Below are positions 27,943-37,680 of a stretch of 64,000 nt of DNA, in pieces. Both the position numbers and the translations under genes were made by a program. The first letter of the stretch is position 1; each line of letters starts with the position of its first letter. Source of the DNA: Stutzerimonas stutzeri (GTDB taxonomy: Bacteria; Pseudomonadota; Gammaproteobacteria; Pseudomonadales; Pseudomonadaceae); the NCBI RefSeq assembly GCF_002890915.1, contig NZ_POUT01000006.1, positions 124,001 to 188,000 of the forward strand. The letters run 5' to 3'. The notes beneath the pieces are model-generated. The model worked only from the letters and a program-made list of their open reading frames with translations, searched no databases and was not told where the DNA came from.

Positions 27943-28917
27943 ATCAAGCCGCTATTTGCCAAGGGACCTTTGCTCGGTGTGCGCCTGCTGGTGCTCGTCG
28001 TGCTTTGTGTCGCGCTGATGGTGGTCGATGCACGCTTCGACGCGCTGAAAACGGTACGCAGCCAGATGGGCCTGGTGCTGACGCCGTTCTACTGGCTGGC
28101 GGACATGCCGGTGCGCATCTGGAAAGGCGCCACCGAGCAGATCGCCAGCAGCAGCAGCCTGATGGCCGAGAACGAGAAGCTCAAGGCCGAAGCGCTGCTG
28201 ATGCAGCGGCGTCTGCAGAAGCTGGCCATGCTCACCGAGCAGAACGTGCGCCTGCGCGAGCTGCTCAACTCGTCGGCACTGGTCGACGACCGGGTGCTCG
28301 TCGCCGAGCTGATCGGCCTCGACCCGAACCCCTTCACCCATCGCATCCTGATCGACAAGGGCGCCAAGGACGGCGTGTTCCTCGGCCAGCCGGTGCTCGA
28401 CGCCAGCGGCCTGATGGGGCAGGTGGTCGAGGTGCTGCCCTATGCCGCCCGGGTCCTGCTGCTCACCGACGTGACCCACAGCATTCCGGTGCAGGTCAAC
28501 CGCAACGGCCTGCGCGCCATCGCCGTGGGCACCGGCAGCCCGGACTATCTCGAGCTGCGCCACGTGGCGGAGAGCGCGGACATCAAGGTCGGCGATCTAT
28601 TGGTCAGCTCCGGGCTCGGCCAGCGTTTTCCCAGCGGTTATCCGGTGGCACAGGTGACCGAAGTGGTGCATGGCTCCGGCCAGCCGTTCGCCATCGTGCG
28701 CGCGGTGCCGACGGCAATGCTCAACCGTAGCCGTTACCTGATGCTGGTCTTCAGCGATTCGCGCAGCCCCGAGGAGCGCGCCGCCGCGGCCGCCGAAGCG
28801 CAGGCCGACGCGGACCGCCAGGCCTCCGAGGAAACCGGCCAGGAGCGGCAACCACCAGCCGGCAACGATGCCGAACAAGCCGGGCAACCGGCTGCGGATG
28901 CGGGGGCGCGGCCATGA
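27943..28917 (+). CDS. mreC: Rod shape-determining protein MreC
   Basis: About 324 residues. Bitopic inner-membrane protein of the elongasome. One membrane helix (LGVRLLVLVVLCVALMVVDAR), a coiled coil (LMAENEKLKAEALLMQRRLQKLAMLTEQNVRLRELL), then the beta-domain (VLVAELIGLDPNPFTHRILIDKG, GLMGQVVEV, THSIPVQVNRNGLRAIAVG) and a low-complexity Ala/Glu-rich tail. The start is uncertain: the family N-terminus IKPLFAKGP is encoded from 27943 with no ATG, GTG or TTG before it, but GAGGT at 27931-27935 is well placed for an ATC start there. The nearest standard start is TTG at 27970. Confidence 0.9.
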   Translation: MKPLFAKGPLLGVRLLVLVVLCVALMVVDARFDALKTVRSQMGLVLTPFYWLADMPVRIWKGATEQIASSSSLMAENEKLKAEALLMQRRLQKLAMLTEQNVRLRELLNSSALVDDRVLVAELIGLDPNPFTHRILIDKGAKDGVFLGQPVLDASGLMGQVVEVLPYAARVLLLTDVTHSIPVQVNRNGLRAIAVGTGSPDYLELRHVAESADIKVGDLLVSSGLGQRFPSGYPVAQVTEVVHGSGQPFAIVRAVPTAMLNRSRYLMLVFSDSRSPEERAAAAAEAQADADRQASEETGQERQPPAGNDAEQAGQPAADAGARP

Positions 28918-29402
28918 TCGGCGGGCGCCCCAACAACGGCTGGGTGATCTGGCTCAGCCTGACGCTCGCCCTGCTGCTCAGCGTGGCGCCGATGCCCGGC
29001 AGTGCCGAACTGGGCCGGCCGCTGTGGCTGGGGCTGGTCATCGCCTACTGGTCGCTGACCCTGCCGCATCGTGGTGGGCTGGGGGCCGCGTTCTGTTTCG
29101 GGCTGGCACAGGATGTACTGGCCGGCACGCTGTTCGGGCAGAGCGGGCTGCCACTGATCCTGGTCGCCTTCCTGGTCTTGAGTCTGCAGCAGCGCCTGCG
29201 CATGTTCCCGTTGTGGCAGCAGAGCATGGTATTGCTGGTGATCCTCGGCCTGGCGCAACTGGTCCAGCTCTGGCTCAACACCTTGACGGGCAACCGTCCG
29301 CCGACCCTGCTGTTCCTGGTGCCGGTGCCCATCAGCGCGCTGCTCTGGCCCTGGGTCTTCGTGGCGCTGCAGTGGGCGCGTCGGCGCTTCGCCGTCTACT
29401 GA
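28914..29402 (+). CDS. mreD: Rod shape-determining protein MreD
   Basis: 162 residues, strongly hydrophobic with about five membrane helices (WVIWLSLTLALLLSVAPM, LVIAYWSLTLP, GLGAAFCFGLAQDVLAGTLFG, LPLILVAFLVLSLQQRLRMF). The FGLAQDVLAG segment is the family signature. ATGA overlap with mreC. Elongasome membrane subunit. Confidence 0.93.
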   Translation: MIGGRPNNGWVIWLSLTLALLLSVAPMPGSAELGRPLWLGLVIAYWSLTLPHRGGLGAAFCFGLAQDVLAGTLFGQSGLPLILVAFLVLSLQQRLRMFPLWQQSMVLLVILGLAQLVQLWLNTLTGNRPPTLLFLVPVPISALLWPWVFVALQWARRRFAVY

Positions 29403-29577
29403 GGGGCACGGACGTTCCGTCCTGATGCCTTCTTTTCGTGTGGTTTTGTGTGGTCGCGCAAGCCCCTTGCCTTGAAGCTGCAGAGCATTTCTGAAATCAT
29501 GCCGCCACTATGGCGTTCCGCCATTATCGGTTCTGCCTTCAGACAGACGACAAGTACAACAGCACGGGCGAGTGGGT

Positions 29578-30726
29578 ATGGAAGCTGACGTTTCGATTTG
29601 TTCCAAACCGGGAGGCTCTCGTCGCGCCCGTTCGGTGATGGCTGGCAGCGGTGCAGTCGGGGCGCTGATGCTGACGCTGCTGGTCGGCAGCAGCTATTCC
29701 CAGGCCGACGGCGAGCCAAAGGCGCCGCAGCTGGCCAAGCTTTCCACACCCGTTCCGGTCACCACGCCCACAGTCGCCGATGCATCGGACGGCTCGCCCC
29801 GCGCGGAGCAGCTGGCGGCCAAGATCGCCGAACTCGATGCCCTGCTGCTCGACAAGCAGAAACTCGAAGATGCCCTGCGCATCGAGAAGAGCGCACAGGC
29901 CGCCGCCCGGCTGCAGCTGGAAAACAGCAAGAAGCTCATCCGCATGGAGGTCGACGATTTCCTCGGTCAGGGCGCAGACCGCAAGCGGCTCAACGAACTG
30001 CTCGACGAACATGCGCGCACTACCGAGGCCGAAGCCACCGTCAGCGGGCGTGTCGATGCGATCGAGAAGGATCTCGGCAGCCAGCACCTGAAGTTTTCCC
30101 TGGCGGCGCGTGACGTCGAGCGTCTCAAGGCGCAGCTGGCAGCGGAAATCCGTGAGCGCAACAGCAAGAAGATCCAGGCCATCGCCCGCAAGCTGGACAA
30201 GACGATCCGCTTCGAACAGTCGGTGTCCTTCCGTTGCTCGGCCAGCAAGAGCCTGGCCGACTGCCTGGCCGAGCATCGCAACGACGGCCAGATGTCGCAA
30301 TGGGTGCTGGAGAACTACCAGCGGGTGCTCGCCGAGGACCTCAAGGATCAGGTCGCCGATCTGGCGCTGGATACCGGCTGGTATCGCTACCGCACCCGCA
30401 GCGACTTCGCCCAGGCGAGCATGAGCCTGGACGGCACCGTCAATGCCCAGGTGAGCATCGAAGCGACCGTCAGCGCGAAGAAGATGATGCCCTGCGCGAT
30501 CCTCGACGTGCCTTACGAGCAGTGCGACAGCAAGACCTATTCGCTGATCGTGCGCAGCAACAAATATGGCGACCAGGTCCGCATCAATGACCAGGAGCAC
30601 GGCGCGACGCCGGTCTCGCTGGTGCTCGACAGTGGCGTCTACGACATCCAGGTCACCTCCGGTGGCATCACCCAGAAGCGCACGCTGTCGCTCAAGGGCG
30701 ACCAGGTGCTCAACTTCAAGTTCTGA
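29578..30726 (+). CDS. Coiled-coil protein with C-terminal PEGA-like domain, inserted between mreD and maf
   Basis: 382 residues from ATG 29578 (GTG 29572 is an alternative). An N-terminal hydrophobic segment ([21 protein letters not shown]) suggests export or anchoring. Residues about 70-210 are strongly helical and charged, probably coiled coil ([28 protein letters not shown]). The C-terminal 60 residues ([42 protein letters not shown]) look like a PEGA domain. In PAO1 mreD and maf are adjacent, so this gene is an extra one. A terminator follows. Role unknown; an envelope function fits the neighbourhood. Confidence 0.72.
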   Translation: MEADVSICSKPGGSRRARSVMAGSGAVGALMLTLLVGSSYSQADGEPKAPQLAKLSTPVPVTTPTVADASDGSPRAEQLAAKIAELDALLLDKQKLEDALRIEKSAQAAARLQLENSKKLIRMEVDDFLGQGADRKRLNELLDEHARTTEAEATVSGRVDAIEKDLGSQHLKFSLAARDVERLKAQLAAEIRERNSKKIQAIARKLDKTIRFEQSVSFRCSASKSLADCLAEHRNDGQMSQWVLENYQRVLAEDLKDQVADLALDTGWYRYRTRSDFAQASMSLDGTVNAQVSIEATVSAKKMMPCAILDVPYEQCDSKTYSLIVRSNKYGDQVRINDQEHGATPVSLVLDSGVYDIQVTSGGITQKRTLSLKGDQVLNFKF

Positions 30727-30729
30727 TCC

Positions 30730-30764
30730 GCAAGGGCTCGGCTAGGCCGGGCCCTTGCGCTTTC
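30730..30764 (+). terminator. Rho-independent terminator after the PEGA-domain gene
   Basis: Stem GCAAGGGC (30730-30737) with GCCCTTGC (30751-30758), extended by CGG/CCG inside, then CTTTCC. Separates the upstream gene from maf. Confidence 0.7.
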
Positions 30765-30818
30765 CTCGTAACGCCCGGGTATGCGACCCTGCCGCTTATT
30801 TTTCAAGGATCAGGCAGC

Positions 30819-31409
30819 ATGGGCGCACTGTTTCTCGCCTCCGCATCTCCCCGTCGCCGCGAATTGCTCGCACAGATCGGCGTTCCCTTTTCCCTGCTCG
30901 ACGTATCGGTCGATGAAACCCCGTCGCCGGCCGAATCGCCCGAAGCCTATGTCGAACGCATCGCGCGGGCCAAGGCGCAGGCCGGCCTGGCCCGCCTGAA
31001 CGACCGCGATGGTTGTGTGCTGGGCGCCGATACCAGTGTGGTGCTCGACCAGCGCATCCTGGGCAAGCCGGAGAGTCGCGCCGATGGCCTGGCCATGCTG
31101 GCTGCCCTGTCCGGGCGCACGCACCGGGTCATGACCGCGGTGGCTCTGGCCAGCCGGGCGGCCTGCGAGGTGCGCGTAGTCGTCAGTGAGGTGACCTTTC
31201 GCACGATCGCCGAAGCCGAGGCGGAGCGTTACTGGGCCAACGGCGAGCCGCTGGACAAGGCGGGCGGCTATGCCATTCAAGGCTGGGGTGCGGCGTTCGT
31301 CAGCCAGTTGCAGGGCAGCTATTCGGCGGTGGTCGGCCTGCCGCTGTGTGAAACCGCGCAGCTTCTCGATGCGTTCGGCCTTCCCCGTTGGACCAAAGGC
31401 TCAAGCTAG
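30819..31409 (+). CDS. maf: Maf-family nucleoside triphosphate pyrophosphatase
   Basis: 196 residues. Hydrolyses non-canonical or modified NTPs (dTTP/UTP type by the subgroup with YhdE) to the monophosphate. Motifs: [69 protein letters not shown] and [31 protein letters not shown]. The order maf-rng after mreD is conserved. Confidence 0.93.
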   Translation: MGALFLASASPRRRELLAQIGVPFSLLDVSVDETPSPAESPEAYVERIARAKAQAGLARLNDRDGCVLGADTSVVLDQRILGKPESRADGLAMLAALSGRTHRVMTAVALASRAACEVRVVVSEVTFRTIAEAEAERYWANGEPLDKAGGYAIQGWGAAFVSQLQGSYSAVVGLPLCETAQLLDAFGLPRWTKGSS

Positions 31410-31496
31410 AGCCTGTGGCTTCGGCACGCATGGCGGTTAGAATCGACCGCAACCATCAGCTAGCGCTGCATATCAAGCCACCGGCCGAGAACAAGA

Positions 31497-32954
31497 ATGA
31501 GCGAAGAAATCCTGATGAACATCACCCCCATGGAATCACGGGTGGCGGTGGTGGAGAACGGTGTCCTGCAGGAGGTGCATGTCGAGCGCACCCAGCGCCG
31601 CGGCATCGTCGGCAATATCTACAAGGGCAAGGTGGTGCGCGTGCTGCCAGGCATGCAGGCAGCCTTCGTCGACATCGGCCTGGACCGCGCGGCCTTCATC
31701 CATGCGTCGGAGATTTCCGCGCGTGAAGGCAACGCCGTCGAGCCGATCAATGCGCTGGTGCACGAGGGGCAGAGCCTGGTGGTGCAGGTCACCAAGGACC
31801 CCATCGGCACCAAGGGGGCGCGACTCACCACCCAGCTGTCGATCCCCTCGCGCTATCTGGTCTACATGCCGCGCACCAGCCACGTCGGGATTTCCCTGCG
31901 TATCGAGGACGAGGCCGAGCGCGAGCGGCTCAAGCAGATCGTTGCCGAATGTGTCGCCGCCGAAGGTATCCAGGAGGCCGGCGGCTTCATCCTGCGCACC
32001 GCCGCCGAGGGCGCTGGCCGCGACGAGATCCTCATGGACATCCGCTACCTGCGCCGGCTCTGGGAACAGATTGCCGGGCAGATCAAGACCGCCTCGGCGC
32101 CCACGGTGATCTACGAGGACCTCTCGCTGGCCATGCGCACGCTGCGCGACCTGGTCAACCCGCGGATCGAGAAGATCCGCATCGACTCGCGGGAAAACTT
32201 CCAGAAGGTCAGGCAGTTCGTCGGCGAGCTGATGCCCGAGCTGGGCGACCGCCTCGAACACTACCCGGGCGAGCGGCCGATCTTCGATCTCTACGGCGTC
32301 GAGGACGAGATCCAGAAGGCCCTGGAACGCAAGGTGATGCTCAAGTCCGGCGGCTACCTGATCATCGATCCGGCCGAGGCGATGACCACCATCGACGTCA
32401 ATACCGGCGCCTTCGTCGGCCACCGCACGCTCGAAGAGACCATCTTCAAGACCAATCTGGAATCCGCTACCGCCATTGCGCGGCAGCTGCGCCTGCGCAA
32501 CCTGGGCGGCATCATCATCATCGACTTCATCGATATGGAGGACGAGGAGCATCGCCGCCAGGTCCTGCGCACCCTGGAGAAGCAACTCGAGCGCGACCAC
32601 GCCAAGACCAACATCATCGGTATCACCGAGCTCGGCCTGGTGCAGATGACCCGCAAGCGTACCCGCGAGAGCCTCGAACAGGTACTCTGCGAGCCGTGCA
32701 TGTGCTGCCAGGGGCGCGGCAAGCTGAAGACGCCGGAAACCATCTGCTACGAGATCTTCCGCGAGATCCTGCGCGAGGCGCGGGCCTATCAGGCCGAAGG
32801 CTACCGGGTGCTGGCGAACCAGAAGGTGATCGACCGCCTGCTCGACGAAGAGTCCGGCAACGTCGCCGATCTCGAGGCGTTCATCGGCCGCTCGATCAAG
32901 TTCCAGGTGGAAAGCATGTACTCGCAGGAACAGTACGATGTGGTGCTGCTCTGA
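31497..32954 (+). CDS. rng: Ribonuclease G
   Basis: 485 residues, RNase G length without the RNase E C-terminal scaffold. S1 domain near the N-terminus (GIVGNIYKGKVVRVLPGMQAAFVDIGLDRAAFIH), catalytic Mg sites in TTIDVNTGAFVG and IIIDFIDME, and the zinc-link CEPCMCCQGRG. Endonuclease for 5' end maturation of 16S rRNA and mRNA decay. Confidence 0.96.
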   Translation: MSEEILMNITPMESRVAVVENGVLQEVHVERTQRRGIVGNIYKGKVVRVLPGMQAAFVDIGLDRAAFIHASEISAREGNAVEPINALVHEGQSLVVQVTKDPIGTKGARLTTQLSIPSRYLVYMPRTSHVGISLRIEDEAERERLKQIVAECVAAEGIQEAGGFILRTAAEGAGRDEILMDIRYLRRLWEQIAGQIKTASAPTVIYEDLSLAMRTLRDLVNPRIEKIRIDSRENFQKVRQFVGELMPELGDRLEHYPGERPIFDLYGVEDEIQKALERKVMLKSGGYLIIDPAEAMTTIDVNTGAFVGHRTLEETIFKTNLESATAIARQLRLRNLGGIIIIDFIDMEDEEHRRQVLRTLEKQLERDHAKTNIIGITELGLVQMTRKRTRESLEQVLCEPCMCCQGRGKLKTPETICYEIFREILREARAYQAEGYRVLANQKVIDRLLDEESGNVADLEAFIGRSIKFQVESMYSQEQYDVVLL

Positions 32955-32994
32955 ATAGCGCCAGCCAGGACCGGGATGAGCGGAGCGCCGCCCC

Positions 32995-35900
32995 ATGAAT
33001 CGCCTCGCCGTCTTCCTCATAACCTTGTCGCGCCAGTTGCTCTGGATCGGCGCGGCCGGGCTGGTGCTGGCCGCGCTGTACGTCAGCCTGGGGCGGCAGC
33101 TGGTGCCGCTGGTGGCCGAGTACCGCGCGCAAGTGCAGGAGAGGGCGCAGCAGTTGCTCGCCATGCCGGTGACCCTCGGGCGGCTCGAAGGCCGCTGGGA
33201 GGGCTTCGCCCCGCGCCTGCTGGCGCATGACGTGCTGCTCGGCGAGGGCGATGGCGCGATGCGCCTGGACCGTCTGGCGATCATCCCCGACCTGGCGGGC
33301 AGCCTCTGGGCGCGCGAACTGCGCCTGGCTTCGCTGGAGTTCGAGGGCGTGCATCTGGTGCTGGCCGAGACGGCCGACGGCACGTGGCGCATCGACGGGC
33401 TGCCGGCGCGCGAGGCGCAGCCGTCGCCCGACCCGCCGCAACTGCTCGCGGCGCTGCAGAAGATCGGTGGCCTGGCATTGCTCGATAGCCAGCTCACCCT
33501 GGAGCCCTTCGGCGAAGCGCCGCTGACCCTGACCTACACCGATGTCGGCCTGCGGATCGACGGCGAGCGCCTGCGTCTGGATGGACGCACCGTCCTTCCC
33601 GATGGCCAGCCGCTGGCGCTGCGGCTGCAGGCCCGGGTACAGCCGCAACGCTGGCGGCAGGCCGAGGCGGATCTCTACCTGAGTCTGCCGCAAAGCGACT
33701 GGGCGGCCTGGCTGCCTCGACGCCTGACCGGCGACTGGCATCTGCCGCGGTTGCAGGCGGGTGGCGAGATCTGGGCCAGCTGGCGTGGGCAGCGGCTCGA
33801 CCGCGCCGTGTTGCGACTGAACGTGCCGCAATTGCATGCGGCCTATGCCGATCGCCCGCCGCTGCAACTCGATGACCTGGCACTCAATGCCTACCTCGAC
33901 CATCGCGAGCAGGGCTATCGGCTGCTGTTCGACGGCCTGGCGTTCAACCTCGCTGGCGATCGCTGGGGCGACGCACGGATCGTCCTGCAACAGGACCAGG
34001 CGCAGCAGCGCTGGAGCCTGCAGGCCGACCGCTTGGGGATCGCGCCACTGGCCACGCTGGTCCACGGGCTGGCCCCGCTGCCGGCGGCGGGAAGCGAGGC
34101 CTTGGCGGCGCTCGCGCCGAGCGGAATGCTGCGTAACCTGCAGCTCGATTACCGGGATGAGCCGGATTCGCCCGAGCGTCTGCGCTTTGCCGCCAACCTG
34201 GATGCCATCGGCTTCGGTGCGCACAACTGGATTCCGGCAGTGGAGAATCTGAGCGGCAGCATCCAGGGCGATCTCGCCGGCGGCGAGCTACGCCTGGACA
34301 GCGAGAACTTCAGCCTGCACCTGGCGCAGCTGTTTCCCGCTCCCTGGGGCTACCGGCAGGGTGGTGGCCGGCTGACCTGGCGGCTGGATGAGCAGGCCTT
34401 CACCCTGGCGGCACCCTATCTGCGTCTCGAGGGCGAGGAAGGCCGCATTGCCGGGGATTTCCTGATCCGCCTGCGGCGCGATCCACAGGCCGAGGACTAC
34501 ATGGATCTGCGTGTCGGGCTCAGCCAGGGCGATGCCCGTTACACCGAGAAGTATCTGCCGACGCGTTCCCCGGCGCTGAACCCGGCGTTGGCGAGCTGGC
34601 TCAAGGAGGCGATTCGCGGCGGCGCCATCGAGCAGGGCTATTTCCAGTACCAGGGCGCCCTGAACAAAGGGGCGGCGGATAGTGCCCGCAGCCTGAGCCT
34701 GTACTTCAAGGTGCGCGATGCCGAACTGGCGTTCCAGCCGGGCTGGCCGGCGCTACGCGAAGGGCGCGGTGAGGTACTGATCGAAGACAGCGGCGTGCGC
34801 GTACGGCTCGCCGAGGGGCGGATACTCGACAGCCGGGTACATGAGGCGACGGCGGACATCCCGCATGTCGACAAGGGCCAGGTGCCGCGTCTGGCGCTGC
34901 GGGGGCAGGTCGACAGCAGCCTGGCCGATGGCCTGAAACTGCTGCAGGAGGCGCCCATCGGCACCGGCCAACTCTTCGCCGGCTGGCAGGGCAGCGGCCC
35001 GCTGGAGGGGGCGCTCGATCTGCTGATTCCGCTGGGCAAGGGAACGCCGCAGGTTGCCGTCGATTTCGCCACCCATGGCGCGACCCTGCGGATCGACGAG
35101 CCGGCACTCGGTTTCGAACAGCTCGCCGGCAATTTCCGCTACGACACGCAGGCGGGCTTGAGCGCGCAGGACATCCGCGCCCAGGTCTTCGGCCGAACGG
35201 TGCGCGGCAAGGCCGTGGCGACCGGTTCGCCCGGCAAGCCCGCCACGCGCATCGAGGCCCAGGGTAGCGTGGCGCTGGCGCGGCTGACCGAGTGGCTGGG
35301 TATGCAGCAATCATTGCCGGCCAGTGGCGAGCTGCCCTACCAGCTCAGGCTGAATCTCGCCGGCGGCGACAGCCGGTTGCAGGTCGACTCCTCGCTGCAG
35401 GGGCTGAACATCGAATTGCCGGCCCCGTTCGGCAAGGCTACCGGGGAGCGCCGCGATACGTCGCTGCGCATGACCCTGCAGGGCACGGAGCGGCGCTACG
35501 GGGTTCAGTACGGCAATCTGGCAACGCTCGCCTTCGCCGCGCCGGCCGGCAACTGGACGGCGGGGCGCGGCGAGCTTCGCCTCGGGCCGGGCGCGGCGAA
35601 CCTGCCGACGCTCGCCGGCTTGAACGTGCGTGGCACGCTGTCGGAATTGGACTGGAAGGCCTGGCAGGCTGTGCTCGAGCGCCATGGCCAGGGCGACCCG
35701 CAGCAGACAGCCGGTTCGCTGTTGCGGCGGGTGCAGGTCGATATCGGCCGTTTCGAGGGCTTCGGAACCCGTGTCGATAATCTCGCCGTGGACCTGCAGC
35801 GCGCCACCGAGGCCTGGACACTGGGCCTGCGCAGCCAGATCGTCAGCGGTACGGTGCGCCTGCCGGATGCCACTGGCGGCGTTCTGCTCGCCAATCTCGA

Positions 35901-36795
35901 GCACCTGCGCCTGCCGGCGGCGCAGGCCGGGCAGAGCCAGGCGCCACGGCCCGATCCGCTGGCGGACGTGGACCCCCGGAACCTGCCGCCGATGGACATT
36001 GCCATCAAGCAGGTTTCGCTGGGCGACGATCCGCTGGGAGCCTGGGCCTTGAAGCTGCGACCGGTCAGCGGGGGCGTCGAGTTCCGCGATATCGAGCTGA
36101 ATCTCAAGGGGCTGAAGATCGGCGGCAGCGGCGGCTGGCACGATGCGCAGACCTGGTACAAGGGGCGCCTGGAAGGCAGCAACCTGGCCGACGTGCTACT
36201 GGCCTGGGGCTTCGCGCCCTCGGTCACCAGCGAGACCTTTCGCATGGAGGTGGATGGGCGCTGGCCGGGATCGCCGGCCTGGTTCGGCCTGGCGCGCTTT
36301 TCCGGCAGCATGCAACCGCGCTTGCGCAAGGGGCAGTTCGTCGAGGTCGAGGGCAGCGCGCAGGCGCTGCGCGTCTTCGGCCTGCTGAATTTCAACGCCA
36401 TCGGTCGTCGGCTGCGCCTGGATTTCTCCGACCTGTTCGGCAAGGGCCTGAGCTATGACCGGGTGGGCGGTCTGCTGGTGGCCAGCGACGGGGTCTTCGA
36501 CACGCGCGAGCCGATCAGCGTCAGCGGCCCGTCCAGCAACCTGGAGCTGAACGGCCGACTGGATCTGCTCCAGGACCGGATCGATGCCAAGCTGCTGGTG
36601 ACCCTGCCGATCAGTAACAATCTGCCGCTGGCGGCGCTGATCGTCGGGGCGCCCGCCATCGGCGGCGCACTGTTCGTGGTCGACAAGCTGCTCGGCGACC
36701 GGGTCGCGCGTTTCGCCAGCGTGCAGTACGACGTCGAAGGTCCCTGGCAGTCGCCGAAGATCAGCTACGACAAACCATTCGAGAAACCCAATTGA
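32995..36795 (+). CDS. yhdP: YhdP family AsmA-like protein
   Basis: 1266 residues, the usual YhdP size. One membrane helix at about 13-35 (LLWIGAAGLVLAALYVSLG) anchors a very long periplasmic beta-rich body (DUF3971 and AsmA-like C-terminal region, e.g. VEGSAQALRVFGLLNFNAIGRRLRLDFSDLFGKGLSYDRVGG). In E. coli YhdP, with TamB and YdbH, carries phospholipid to the outer membrane. Follows rng by 40 bp in the conserved rng-yhdP-nit-tldD order. Confidence 0.93.
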   Translation: MNRLAVFLITLSRQLLWIGAAGLVLAALYVSLGRQLVPLVAEYRAQVQERAQQLLAMPVTLGRLEGRWEGFAPRLLAHDVLLGEGDGAMRLDRLAIIPDLAGSLWARELRLASLEFEGVHLVLAETADGTWRIDGLPAREAQPSPDPPQLLAALQKIGGLALLDSQLTLEPFGEAPLTLTYTDVGLRIDGERLRLDGRTVLPDGQPLALRLQARVQPQRWRQAEADLYLSLPQSDWAAWLPRRLTGDWHLPRLQAGGEIWASWRGQRLDRAVLRLNVPQLHAAYADRPPLQLDDLALNAYLDHREQGYRLLFDGLAFNLAGDRWGDARIVLQQDQAQQRWSLQADRLGIAPLATLVHGLAPLPAAGSEALAALAPSGMLRNLQLDYRDEPDSPERLRFAANLDAIGFGAHNWIPAVENLSGSIQGDLAGGELRLDSENFSLHLAQLFPAPWGYRQGGGRLTWRLDEQAFTLAAPYLRLEGEEGRIAGDFLIRLRRDPQAEDYMDLRVGLSQGDARYTEKYLPTRSPALNPALASWLKEAIRGGAIEQGYFQYQGALNKGAADSARSLSLYFKVRDAELAFQPGWPALREGRGEVLIEDSGVRVRLAEGRILDSRVHEATADIPHVDKGQVPRLALRGQVDSSLADGLKLLQEAPIGTGQLFAGWQGSGPLEGALDLLIPLGKGTPQVAVDFATHGATLRIDEPALGFEQLAGNFRYDTQAGLSAQDIRAQVFGRTVRGKAVATGSPGKPATRIEAQGSVALARLTEWLGMQQSLPASGELPYQLRLNLAGGDSRLQVDSSLQGLNIELPAPFGKATGERRDTSLRMTLQGTERRYGVQYGNLATLAFAAPAGNWTAGRGELRLGPGAANLPTLAGLNVRGTLSELDWKAWQAVLERHGQGDPQQTAGSLLRRVQVDIGRFEGFGTRVDNLAVDLQRATEAWTLGLRSQIVSGTVRLPDATGGVLLANLEHLRLPAAQAGQSQAPRPDPLADVDPRNLPPMDIAIKQVSLGDDPLGAWALKLRPVSGGVEFRDIELNLKGLKIGGSGGWHDAQTWYKGRLEGSNLADVLLAWGFAPSVTSETFRMEVDGRWPGSPAWFGLARFSGSMQPRLRKGQFVEVEGSAQALRVFGLLNFNAIGRRLRLDFSDLFGKGLSYDRVGGLLVASDGVFDTREPISVSGPSSNLELNGRLDLLQDRIDAKLLVTLPISNNLPLAALIVGAPAIGGALFVVDKLLGDRVARFASVQYDVEGPWQSPKISYDKPFEKPN

Positions 36796-36826
36796 GCAGC
36801 CGGCCATTGCGGTGGTCAATTCAGCC

Positions 36827-37678
36827 ATGATCCAGACTCTCGCCGTGATCCAGATGGCCAGCCAGGCCGATGTAGCAGGCAATCTGACCAGCGCGCGGCG
36901 CCTGCTGGAACAGGCCGCCGCCGAAGGCGCGCGCCTGGCCGTGCTGCCGGAGAACTTCGCCGCCATGGGTTGCAGCGACTTGCCGCGGCTGGGCCGCGCC
37001 GAGGCGGCCGGCGACGGGCCGATCCTGCCCTGGTTGAAACAGACCGCTCGCGACCTCAGGTTATGGATCGTCGCCGGCACGCTGCCGCTGCCGCCGGACG
37101 ATCGCCCCCAAGGCAAGCCCAACGCCTGCTCGTTGCTGATCGACGATCAGGGCCAGCGGGTGGCGCGCTACGACAAGCTGCACCTGTTCGACGCGGACGT
37201 GGCCGACAACCGCCGCCGCTACCGCGAGTCCGACGACTACGCGGCGGGGCAACGCCTGGTGCTGGCCGATACGCCCGTGGGGCGCCTGGGGATGAGCGTG
37301 TGCTACGACCTGCGCTTTCCCGAACTCTACAGTGCGCTGCGTGCGGCGGGGGCCGAGCTGATCAGCGCGCCTTCGGCCTTCACCACGGTAACCGGCGAGG
37401 CGCACTGGACGACACTGATACGCGCCCGCGCCATCGAAACGCAATGCTATGTCCTGGCCGCCGCGCAGGGTGGCGAGCATCCCGGTGGTCGCGTCACCCA
37501 TGGCCATTCGTCTATCGTTGACCCATGGGGCCGGTTGCTGCGCGAGCAGGCGGCTGGCGAGGTGGCACTGGTCGCCGAGCGTGATGCGGCCGAGCAGGTC
37601 GCCCTTCGCCAGCGCATGCCGGTGCAGCATCACCGCCGATTTTCCGTACCGTGCCTGGGCACGGACAGTTTGGAGTGA
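36827..37678 (+). CDS. Carbon-nitrogen hydrolase (nitrilase superfamily)
   Basis: 283 residues from ATG 36827; a GTG at 36812 would add five residues. Catalytic triad in place: Glu in [11 protein letters not shown], Lys in [10 protein letters not shown], Cys in [13 protein letters not shown]. Resembles the NitFhit/Nit1 omega-amidase group, which hydrolyses deaminated glutathione. Stands between yhdP and tldD as in other Pseudomonas. Confidence 0.9.
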   Translation: MIQTLAVIQMASQADVAGNLTSARRLLEQAAAEGARLAVLPENFAAMGCSDLPRLGRAEAAGDGPILPWLKQTARDLRLWIVAGTLPLPPDDRPQGKPNACSLLIDDQGQRVARYDKLHLFDADVADNRRRYRESDDYAAGQRLVLADTPVGRLGMSVCYDLRFPELYSALRAAGAELISAPSAFTTVTGEAHWTTLIRARAIETQCYVLAAAQGGEHPGGRVTHGHSSIVDPWGRLLREQAAGEVALVAERDAAEQVALRQRMPVQHHRRFSVPCLGTDSLE

Positions 37679-37680
37679 AT

